Assembly (NCBI RefSeq): GCF_963678635.1
Contig: NC_087068.1
Coordinates: forward strand, 32,242,318 to 32,306,317
Source: Symsagittifera roscoffensis
Lineage: Eukaryota > Xenacoelomorpha > Acoela > Convolutidae
DNA: 64,000 nt
Direction of reading: 5' to 3'
Positions 28,601-40,600 of this stretch are shown here, one piece after another. The translations under genes were made by a program, and so were the position numbers. The stretch's first letter is position 1, and every line of letters begins with the position of its first letter. The notes under the pieces were generated by a model, which did no database searches, was not told the origin of the DNA, and saw only the letters and a program-made list of their open reading frames with translations.

Positions 28601-31600
28601 CACACAGGAGAAAGTCAGTATTCATATCAGCAGGATCCGTTGGTTTTTCCCTCTTCATTGCCCTAGTAAATTAAGAGTCCATGTTGAAAAAATATTAGAA
28701 AGGGGCTTTAAGCTGGGAGTGTTCATGGGAAAACGCGAAGAATTTTTAATGCGTTGGGCTTTTTTCCTAAAATTTGAATTGTATACAATTAAAAAATTCT
28801 TGCTAGAGAGTTCTTCTTACATGAGGATTAATGAATTTATGTTTGGCTTAAACAGGTTCCGTCCAAGCTACTGTACGATTTGCTCATCTGCCTGGATGAA
28901 GATGTGTCAGATCCGCTGGACATTCTGGACTTGGTCAATTATCCAAAACCTCTCAAAAATTTGGTAGGTTTTTTAAGTTATAGATCATCTTTGAAAGGTC
29001 TTTAAAAGTTGTTACCTTTAGTGAAAACAAAACTGCTGAGAATGATTTTTTCTTGCGTTTTGACAGGTGTATTTTACTGGCAATCGCTGTAGAATCAAAG
29101 CGCAGGCTTTTTCGGTTTAACTTACAGTTTATATATGAAAATCTTTTTGAAATGGTGCAGATAATTGAGATAAAATATATATCATTTTTTGTCATTGTTC
29201 CGACCATTGAAAATTTTTAGTTTTTTTTATCCACGCAAAATCAGCTACCACAAATAATCATCGTACAGGGTTGAGTGATATATCATATTAAAGCCCTTTC
29301 AGTCGTGATTCGAACGCCAATAAAAAAATTTCAAAAAAAGTGTCACAGTGTCGAGAAAAACCAGTTTGAAATTTTCAATTTTGGTCTAATTTCGAGCTCT
29401 AATTTTTGGTCTAACTAGTAAGGTAGTTAGTAATTGCAATCGCTTGTTTAAGCCTAATTTAAGCTGAAAACTTAGTTTTACTGAAGAAAAGTCAGTTTTT
29501 GGAGTTTTTTAGCGAAACTTTCTAAGTGGAATCCACTCACATTTTGAAACATGTTTTAAGCCTTGTCTTTGGATTCCGTGCACAGATTGGCTCCGTATTG
29601 TTGTTCACTGGGTCCTTAGGCTCTTTTCCAATTTCGCAACTCCTCAGCAAAATTCTGCTCAGTTTTTATGCTTGAAAGGTCAATTGACGTTTCGAACATC
29701 AAAAATCCTTTAAATAGCTTCACGTAAAATTAATTTTGACAAAATGAAGGAGGTTTAGTAAAGAGCACTTCATTATGACCCAAGCTCTCGATTGGTGTAA
29801 TTCGATCTTTTTTTCCGCTTCGCTTCTGTGTAGAGGATGGAACAGATGAGAAAAAGTAATTGTTTTTGATTTTTGCCTCGCAGGACTTCTGCTACCGGGA
29901 GGAGATCCCTACCATCTCCATCCTGGACATCATCCAACTGTGCGTCCTCACCATAGGATATGCGCCAGAGAGTGTGAGGGGCAAACAGATGCTGAAGGTG
30001 TTGGAGGCACTCACTCCCCACTACATCACAGCCACTAAGAACACAACTAGACTGATGAAGAATACTGGAGGGGCTGCCAAGGCCGAGCTGATTTGCATCC
30101 AGCAGCTGTCTTCTTGTGTCAAGGGACTGGCGGCTGTTTGCGAGTCATTCGCGAAGTAAATTCAATCAATAATTTTTTTCACAATAAAAGAACCCGCCTT
30201 TTTCGGAGATAACCATATCAAACTAATAAACAACTTTTGAGAGATCAATTGAGTCGCATAGCTCAAAAACTTACACAAACTGAAAATTTTCTGCAGCGTT
30301 TCAAATAACCGATCGTTGTATGTGCAAAAAAAACTATATCATCAATCTATTGACTGTGTCGATGTTTTGCTGTTCCGCAGGAATGCATTCAATGGAACCA
30401 GCAGCAAGATGGAGCTAGTGTCTTCTAGCAACATCAGACGCAATTCCTCCATCCTCATAAGCTCCCATCAGGGCAAGTCAGCGGGACAGGGAGGGGGAAA
30501 AGTGTTAGGCGGGGGAGGACTGCCGAGGTCATTCACACAGCCAAAGGGTAGTTTCATCTACACTGGGGGCAAGCCGGTGTCTGGTACTTGGGAGCCACAT
30601 AGAGTAAATTTGCGGATAATGTGAGTCATTCATTACATCTTTTCCTCTAAGAACGTGTAAAAGTTTTCATCATGTATAAATTCAAATCTATTTGCTGAAC
30701 TTTTTTTCATCTAAGAGACTATTGGTTGCTGGAATGATTCCTGGGCACACGAAAAAAACGCTGTTTGTGTGAGTCGCCCCTAGAATATTTTTTACCCAAT
30801 CACCACTTAAAATTGACCTACTCACGACCATCGAACCAGTTTAAAAAATAAGCGGGTATATACAAATAAAAACACATTTTATTTGCAATGAAGAGCATAA
30901 CAATGGTTTTCCGCTCACTGAAGAGCTCGTTTGCTTGTCAATTCGTTTTGTATTATTTGTTGCGTGTATTTTACTTTTGTTGTAGCAGTGTTTTGGATAA
31001 ATTGTGGTGTTGGCAGGAGCATGACGGAGGTGAAGGAGAGGAAGTACCGAATGAGTCTGGGGGAGGACGAGAGTGTGTACAGGGAGTTCAGGGAGCCCAG
31101 GTGCAGTCTGCTCCACTTCGCCACCATCTGCCACACCATGTGTCACACCAGGGCCACTGAGTTGCGACGCCTCCTGTTGGAGGAGAGCAGCAAGAACTCC
31201 TCCTCCCCCTGCACCAACTTCGAAATTATCGACGCCAAAACCCACTCGGTTGGTGTTCGTCCGGTTATTGCCCGTAACAGCTCTACAAGTACACGCAGTT
31301 TGCCGAAATGGCCATTAAAATTAGCTCACGAGGATTTCTATACATCATTTTAAAATATTTTAAAATGAAGTTCAGGCGTACATAAATCATGTTTACCGTA
31401 TACATTAAACCGGCCATAATGTATGAACAATCCAAGTGAATCCATGTGCACAAGTAATTTGTTACAGTAACCAAGTGAAATTTATTCCCCCTGAACCGAA
31501 TGGGTGGGGGATCGTTCAATTGGTCAAGGTAAACCAAACCCTTGAATATTTTGATAATAGCTTAAATTTGTGACTTGATTTGTGAATGGGGGGTTTGTGT

Positions 31601-34600
31601 AGCGTCTGATGGAGGTGGCCCTGGCACTTCTCAAAGTGGCTCCTCATGACCCCCTCACTATGGGCTGCTATGGCCTGCAGAGGTACATCACGGAATTGGT
31701 CCCAAACACAGACTGGTCCTCGGAGGCGAACAGGAATGTGCTCAACTCCCTCCTCAAGCGACTGGAGAAGGTGTTCCTCAAGATCACAAAGAAACACGCT
31801 ATCAGAGTATGCTTTTAAATGTTTCCACACGAAATAAAAGTGTGATAACCTTACCCGATTTTAGCCTTAGGTCAAATTCAATTCTCAAGACATAGCGCCG
31901 CTCAAACATACGCAATAAAGCAGGGATTTTTAGGGATTTATAGTATTATTTCAGAATTATTATAATTAAAACGATCGCTGCATACATTCTATGTTTTGTG
32001 AATTTTGAAACTTTGTTTTTTTTTCACTTTCGAATTTAAAGTTTTGTTTATGATCAAATCTTTAAAACCTGGTTTATTTCAAATGTTCACCACTTTTTTT
32101 GTTTGTTTGTTTCAGAGACAAGTGGACTGGGACTTTGTTAGCAACATGGTGAAGGGTGTCTACTTGACACTCCTCAAACAGCCCTATGTTGCGCACTCAG
32201 CAGCTATGAAGGTATGTGGTGCAGAATTCTATGTTCTTTTAACCCGATTAGCAGTATGTTATAACCACACAAGCAGTGGCTATTGTTTTGATACAAGCCA
32301 CTTTTTCAAGGTAGCAAATTAGAGATTCGAGTTCGCTGCAAATGTGAGCATAGATTTTTGAGCACTTGGTAGTTTTTTTTCAACTTGCCTCTTTTTGGAA
32401 CATTTCTGTTTTAATTGTACATGTACATGCCTTGCCCTCATGCGAGGACTGATATAGAATTTTTGCCAATGGGGGGCGGGTTTAAATAGGTTTGTCGACC
32501 AAATCGGTTACCTGAATTCTCAATTACCTTAATTACCTGTGTAGCAACAACAACAACAACTTGAATTCTCCCAAAAACATAATAACGACCCTATTGTGAC
32601 CAAATTTTCTGGTGTATTTTTTGGTGAAAGATTTTTTGGCAATGTATAAACGTATACATTGGCGCCCAAGGCGCCTTTAAAAAACTTTAGGGTTGGTTGG
32701 CCGGAAATGGATTGCTTAAAATAGTACCAAAGAGGGTGGTAAGGAGTTAATAGATGAAGAACAAATGCCTGCTGAATAGTTTATTCGCTCACGATGCAAA
32801 TTTTTTTTTCTATTTGTTTTTCTTCCTAAGATGACTATGGTCGGAATTGTCTGTTCACAACAGACAAAAACCAGCTTGTTCCAACCATCTGAAAAATGAG
32901 GAGGAATTTTGTATTCGTATTTTAGTTTTTTCTTTTTGTTTTCCACGCAAAATCAGGTGGTACCACAAATAATCATCGGGCTGGATTGAGTGAGATATCA
33001 TATTAAAGCCCTTTCAGTTGTGATTTGAACCACATTACAAAATGTACAAAAAAATTTCCCAGTGTTGAGAAAAATTGGTTTGAAAATTTCGATTTTTCGT
33101 TTTAATTCGAGCGAATGAAGCAATGGGAGCAGGCTTACAACAGCTGAATTATGCCTAAATTAAGACCTAAAAACTTAATTTTAAGCAAATATAACTAGTT
33201 TTTAGAGTTTTTTACTTTCCTTTTGGGAACCAAAAACTTCAAAAGGAAAGTTTTCAAAGGAAATTTTTTTTTTTAGTTATTCTAATCAATTTTGTACAAA
33301 AATTTTTGTCCAATTTGCCTATATTACTATGACTGTCTAATATGCCTAAATTATATTTCAACGTCAGACTCTTTCATCACACAAAGGCGAAAAAATTACA
33401 CTATTTTGGAAAAAAAAACTTTCTAAACCGTAATTTTCTAAAGACCATGTTCGGAACATTCTGTGCTACTTGCACAATAACCGGCAATCCTTGTTCCAAT
33501 TTGCTTTCATATCCGAAATTACCGTTGAAATAGTTGGTACGTATTTTATGATTTCGTATAATATCATCTGATAACAAGGATAGCAAATAGCAGAGAATGC
33601 TTCGACGATAGTCCTAAGAAAATACAAAAAAAAATGTTTTTTTTTTTTAAATTTAGTGTCGTTTTTTTTCTGTGTGGTGTGATGGTAGGACCTGAACAAT
33701 AAAAAAAAATTAGGTTTATTTGATAGTCATATTCGAATAAGCCAATTTGAAAACAGTTTGAAAAATGACTAGCAAATAAAAAACGTTAAAAAATTTAAGA
33801 AAGTTTTCAGTTTTTGCATTTTTTCTCAAAATGGCGCTAAAAACTTTCTAAATCTATTTGTGTTTAAGTAAAACTAAAATTTCATGGCCTAAATTCAGCT
33901 TTTTTAAGCGGTCAAAAGTTTCGAACCGGTTTTTTTCGACACTGAGAAATTTTTTTTCTAAATTTTCAATAGTCGCTCGAATCACGACTAAAAGGGCTTT
34001 AATATGATATATCACTCGACACATTCCGATGATTGTTTCTGGCAGCTGATTTTGCGTGGAAAACAAAAAACAAAAAGCTAAAACACACCCGAATACAAGG
34101 TTCACTCTAAATTTTTCAAATGGTCGGAACAATTAAAGATAGATAAAAAGACCAGAGTATTCGGTTGTTGTGTAACTAGCTCAAAATTCGTGACTATTAG
34201 GTTCATTGGCTCCAATTTTACAAAATTTGGACAAACCTTTAAAAAAAAGTTTGTCCGAATAAAGAAGAAAAAGAATTACAATATGCATTGCAGCAATGTT
34301 TCCCCCGATACGGTATGTATTCTACTCTTGGCAACAGGAAAAAAATATTTTAAAACTGAAATTAAGCTCAAACCACTTAAGTCAACCGGTTTAATTTTAA
34401 GTCAAAATAGCAAAAATTCAATACTGAATTATCAATTTATTCTCACACCACCTTAAATTTGGATGAAAAAGAAAATGAGTTCATAGTCACACCAGAATAG
34501 CTAGTTTGTTTCGACATCCGAAAGGGAATACGCTCAGTAGCATCCAATTTAAAATATATTCGATTGCTCGATTTCAGGCGTTTCTCTCTGTGTCTCTCAA

Positions 34601-37600
34601 CTTAGTTCTGGACGACGGCAGTTCCCCAGGAGGAAGTGAGGGGATGGCCATTCTGCAACTGGGCACGCCCCTTCTAGGAAGAATCAATCTCACCCCTCCC
34701 CCAGCTTTCATCTCAGCTGTGATCAGACTCACCGCCCTCCAAATGCACCTGCTAAAGGTAAAAGAAATTTTCAGATTTTGCTTGTTTTCACAAGCATTTG
34801 CAGGCCTTTAAACGTTTTATGTCAAAAGTTCATGGTTAAATTGTAAATCATTCGAATTTTGAAAAGCAAATGATTATAGAAGTTGATTTTATCAGTTGAA
34901 ATTATTTCCGTTTTCATTCAAAATTTGTAAAAGGGATCTTGATGAATTCAATAGTATCTCAAATCTTTATTTCATAATTCTACGCTCAATTCTACTGACT
35001 GCAGAGAATATGATTTCATGTTATCAATAATTGTGATCGGTAATTATGACCAACTCTGTGTATGTCTCCTTTCGTAGGATTCACGTCGGGGAACTACCGT
35101 GAATCGCATACCAATGGCAGACAATGGCGTCTCTCTCTTATTTTATTCCGGAGCTCGAATTCTCGTCAGTAGAACGATCGGATCTGCCAAGGTTTGCGCC
35201 GGAAATGATGTAATAATTCAGTTACGTCATCATCATGATATAATTTTTAGTGTCATCAGAACATATTAGTTAGATCAGTTTCGTTACGTGACCAATTATC
35301 CTCTTTCCTATCTATATAATCACTGTTCTCGCCAACTGATCAGATTCAATTTAAAACGTAGAGATAAGACTCCGTTTAGTTGAGTTATTGAAAAGCTCTT
35401 GTCATCCTGTCTTTAGAATCGAATCAAAATATCCATACGGGTTCCTCACCCATGCAGAAGCGCCATAACCGTGAGATGTGCCATTAATGGCTCCTCGGAA
35501 ACCATAAGTCGCGTCATATATGGCTATTAAAAATAATCCGGGAGTGCAAATAACGCGCAAATTTATTTATTCTTCGAATTTACTTTCAAAAATAAAATCA
35601 TTTCTTTGAAGTTTGATAAAAATGAATCTTTGTTTTAAATACAAAAATGATTTTTAATTTGAAAATAGATTCTAGAATTGCAGAAACGAATACTCTCGGA
35701 AAATGACCAATTTTCAAAAATTTGAATCTTGCGGGAAAAAAGTTTTGTTCATTTTTTCTTATTGGGTGCTATTTTTATCAAAAATTATCATCGAAATTTA
35801 GTTTAAAATGCAGAGAACTATCAGTTGATGTGATCTTTTTGCGTGTCTTTTTTCAGTATAAATTGCATGTATGCTATGTCCTTAAGATTAAGGTAATGTT
35901 ATGTTTGTTCTCTTTACGAGTATATAACGCCTACATAACTTTAGCAGCACATCGATCCAGTTACATGCAAAATAGTCTGGCTGGCTAAAAATTTGACCGC
36001 GATATTTCAACAATCAAAACTACTTAGCTGATTGTCCTGATTATGGGCTTAAGGTTGTCAGTGGGCAAGCTGGCAACACAATAGCGCGACTGCGGTGGTC
36101 TCTACTGTTTTCGCCTTTATTTTACGAGTTTGAAAAATAGACGATTAGTTGTATGCCTCTGGACTGTTATGCTATTAAAGTAGTATGCTGTTAAGATCAC
36201 ACACTGTCTATACACAAGTGCAACTTCATTATTCTACCATGCCAATTTCATTCGAAGGTGTGATTGCAAATTTTTACGGTTTTCAAACTTCATTAGTCAT
36301 ATCATTTGTTACATAAAGCTCCGGTTGTTGGAAATCATGCCGACGGTACTATAGGTCAAACTGCCAAAAAAAACAAAGTAAAATTGGTAAAAAAAAATAA
36401 AAGAAAATAGGATCAAAAACATATATTGTTGGTTTTTAAAGGTATGTTTCCTGCTTTTAATATTTACTAAAGCATGGCTTTTGTTCCGATTTAAACAGTT
36501 TTAACTATAACTGAGTTTCACAAGTTTGTAAATTTACCATGTCTGATTTTGAGTTTTTTTTATCGTTTTTTTTAAATATTCAAACAGTCTTAATTAATGT
36601 TAAATCGTTTCAGTCAACTTATTTGGCGTAATTTCGAGGGCAAAATATATCCGTTTGGGATTATGTGTTTCAATTGGATGGGTCGTTTTCTTTTCGGCTC
36701 AACAGGTTTCGACCCAAAATTTCTCGCTTTTGTGGCCGCTCGGTAAATGCTTTCTACTTTTTAAGGGCTGTTAGTGATCTTCATCCGATACAAATATGAG
36801 TTTTTTTATGGTAAATTTTCAACTTTTGCCAAGTTGTTTTTTCAAGTAATTTTTTCCAACATAACTTTTCAGAATTTTTTTGACTTGCCTTTTTTCATTC
36901 TCTATTTTGTACCACAGTGTGTGATTTGCATCGCAAGTGTTGCGAAGCTCAGCTTCGCCTCTTTGTACAATTTGTATAAAGTTTTGATTCTTATAATTTT
37001 CAGAGGAGGTTCAAGTTATAAATAGCAAAGTAATTTTTTTGAAATGGAGATGCTACACGACAGACTGATGCCTTTTTGGTATTCTCCCAAGCCGACGTAC
37101 AATTTCAAAGACGATATATTATCAATTTTGGCTTGAAAATAAAATTATTATTACTATTTTGTTTGTTTTATCCTAGGTTCCGAAAAGTGTTACTTGATTG
37201 TTCATTTTTTTAACAAAAATTTTAAAATCATTGGAAAAATTAAATTAAAAGTTCATTTTTTGAAGTTAATTTTTGCTTACTTTCATTAGCGTTTGAGTCA
37301 TCTGGGTTGCAAATAATTTGACTACGCTTTTTTATGACAAGGAAAGTACCTTTTTGTATATGATGCGTTAGTATCAACTTTTACTTTAATTCATGATTTT
37401 TAATTTTCTTTCGCATAAGAGGCCCTATTCCACCTAATGAGCCTCAAAATGGCATCAAATTATACTTCACTTACTTCCTAATTATTGATCGGTTGTTTTG
37501 ACATTGTAAAGAGTTTTTTAAGTTGAAAGTCAGTTTGAAATCTAGCTCGCATGTGATTCTTAAAAATTGAATCAATTCTTCTAAAACTCTTTCAATTAAT

Positions 37601-40600
37601 GTCCTATGATCAGGCAGATAAAAACCATATTAGTGTAAAATTTTGCAGTCAAGTTTTGGGAATACCATTTTTCTATACCATTTATAAAATGAGTAAATCA
37701 TACAAAAATGATTTCACTTGTAATCGATCAACCCAAATGGGGTCATAAAATATGCAAATCATGATAACAATTAATTTGTACTTTTTTGATTTTTTGAAAA
37801 GGCGCTACTTTTTTTCACACGTTTCTGTATGATTAGTTTCAATTTAGCTGAATGATCTAACAATGGTTTAGCTTTGGCATTATTTTTTTCTACTTCCAAG
37901 CCATTGTTATTACGCTTTTTGTTCCGATCTCTTCTTCAAGTCGGAACGAACTATGGCGTAGGATGGGTTTTCTCCACTCGATTAGGTACCTCAAGGAAAA
38001 TTCGGGGGATGTTTAGTGTGGTATCGCATTGAAGCCCTACTTGTCGCGATTCGCTTTTCAAAATAGTTTTTTTATTAGAATCCGCTCACTGTCAAGAAAA
38101 ACGGGTCTGAATTAATGCCCTTTTACTGGGAGGAATGGCTAAGAAGATTACAATGTTCACTGTGGTATATAATTCAATTATGTCCACCCGTCTAAAAAAG
38201 GAAAAATTAGAGAAAAAACTTATACAATTTTTTAAAAAATCGTTTGGCTTGGATTACTCTAGTTGAAAAATTCTGGCTACTTGCACTGCAAAGGGACATC
38301 ATTGGCCAATTTTTCTCTGTGAATTTCAAACTGAAGTCAATTGGAAGTGTCCGAGAACAAGCGCCACATTCGATGTTCGCGCTTTAGACTCATCTGGGTT
38401 CCAAAATTTTTTTAATACGTTTTTTTTTATTACAAGGAAGTATCTTTCTGTTTGTGTTGCGTTAGCTACAAACTTTACTTTGATAGATTTAATTTTATTT
38501 TTCGCACAAGATGTGCAAATTTACATATGAGCTGCAAGATGGCAGTTTGAAGTGATTTTGTTAAGATAAACTGTCTTCCAACAGTAAGAAAAACTTGGAG
38601 AAAGTTGAGAGATTACGTTCATGTATGGAATGCACTCATTTGTTCGTTAGTACGAGGCCCACCCGCACTCACACCTGCGCTTCCGCAGTATCCAACTGAG
38701 CCGCAGACCACAATTGACCGCCATACAACTCGGCAACGCCGCCATCTTCAACCAGCAACCGCGCGCCAGTCGCGCAAACAGCGCTGGAAATTTCTTTCAA
38801 GCGCTCACTTTTCACAAATCGGTTTGTAAACTGGACCAAAAGATAAGCTGTGGAATTCGGAGTGTGAAATAACCTGAGATCGCGTGAAGATTAACTCACT
38901 GTAGAGTAGATAGGATTTAACAAGAGTGAAAGTGTCTTCAACTTGTCTTGTGGTTAATGAAGCATAATTTCCTGTCCTGGACGCGTGCTTATGAAGATGT
39001 TGTTGGTCCGCGTTTTCTAATCATGTGTAGCTCTGCGATAACTTAGTCATCTAACTGGTTTCTTACTTAGTTTTTAACCTTCCCAATTAATGATAATAAA
39101 ACACTTATACGTATCTTGCTGCCAGAAATCATCTTCAACAACAAAACATTAGAAAAGCAACTAAACTACTCAGCTCGAGCAAGGTAGATATCGAGTGAAA
39201 TTGATCTCGAAGCATTTGAAGCCAACTGATGACCTATGCTGCACCTACCAAATTTACCTAGCTGGCAAAGTGTTTTCTCTACCACGATTTCAGCACTATT
39301 TATAGAACTATACTACAGCCAGAGAGTAACCGGTAGCTGTGCAAGTAGCACAGAAAGTTCCGCACTGTAGCGAACCTAGTTCGCCATTTCAAAAATTTTG
39401 TCAAATAATCGAATTTTAGGCTAAATAGATTCTTTTCAAGCTAAAACACTTGCAGGCTTATTAATGAAAAAAAAACACTTTGAGAACTTCTAGAGGATCT
39501 AATTGATTCAAATTTTTTGATTTTAGTAAACATTATTCTTCACATTAGTTCTTTCACATTAGTTATCATCAGTTCACCTCCATCACTTGCTAACCCAGAA
39601 CATCTCATGCTACCCTTTATATTGGTTCATTCTTTCTCTTGTAAAATATTATTATTCTTTCAGTTCGACTGTTTGCCCCTATCTGCCGAAAGGCACAAAT
39701 ATCACCCTTGAAATTCTTAGTCGAAAAGATAGCTTGTGGTTGTTTGTACAATTATGGATCAAAGAAGTTACAATTTATTGATTTCATCGAGCAAATGAAC
39801 ATTTTTTTCTTAACGTTTATGTCGTATTCTTATTCATTAAAATAGAGTGTTTAAAGCTTGACATATACTAGATGAACTAATTGGAAGGAGTTGAATCGAT
39901 AAAATGTTGAGAGATTGTTTTGGAGGCGTTAAATAGCCAGTACATCATAACTAGTTTTAAGGGCATTCTTGCTGTGGAAACTTCCTTACAAACAACAAAA
40001 GAATAAATTTAAATTAATGAGTTAAAATTTGTTCTTTGGGAAGCTGATGAGCTTGAATTACTCTTAATGTTGTGGAAAAGCGACAGTCAAAAAATTTAAA
40101 AGAGTTCTTGGTCCGGCAGCAAAAAAACTGTCGTATGTTTTGACGATACATGCATTAAAAAGGTCTTGAGGGCTTATACCAGAAGGTCCAACAACACTTA
40201 GAGATAACATAACTGCTTATGAGGGATCTGGGTATGGATCGGGGCAGTGAATATATCGTAATATTTGTTGAAATAGTTCTGTTTTTTGGCTTCTTTTAGT
40301 CGTCAGCGCGAAGTAACTCTTAAATATTTAGCTGGTTTATTGAAGCCGTACCAAGTAACTTTTTTTCCTTTTGTCTGTCGTTTTTCCGCGGCAGTAAGAG
40401 TAACTTAAGCTCAGCAGCCTCCCAAAAAACCAAATGAAACCCATAAGTTCTAATTACTTGGGTTGTTTGCAATGATTTTCCACAGCAAGTACGTTTCTGA
40501 AACTATTTATTCAATTCTACGCTTTCAAAACAAAATTGCTCAAACTTTGATCCCGTGTGCTCCTTTCAAATACTTTCTTCTAGAATTTTTTTAAATAGTT

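Larger units (their letters stand above)
32212..34577. other. intron almost filled with repeats
   Basis: It contains a degraded hAT-like MITE (32455-32760), the longest nested-hairpin copy (32826-33510) and a reversed copy (33790-34125) in a head-to-head arrangement. No exon is seen. Confidence 0.7.

Noticed and set aside
28383-28967. Single 194-codon frame covering exons 18 and 19
   Set aside because: Exon 18 ends at 28613 with a donor; the intron happens to stay open, and exon 19 is read in a different frame.
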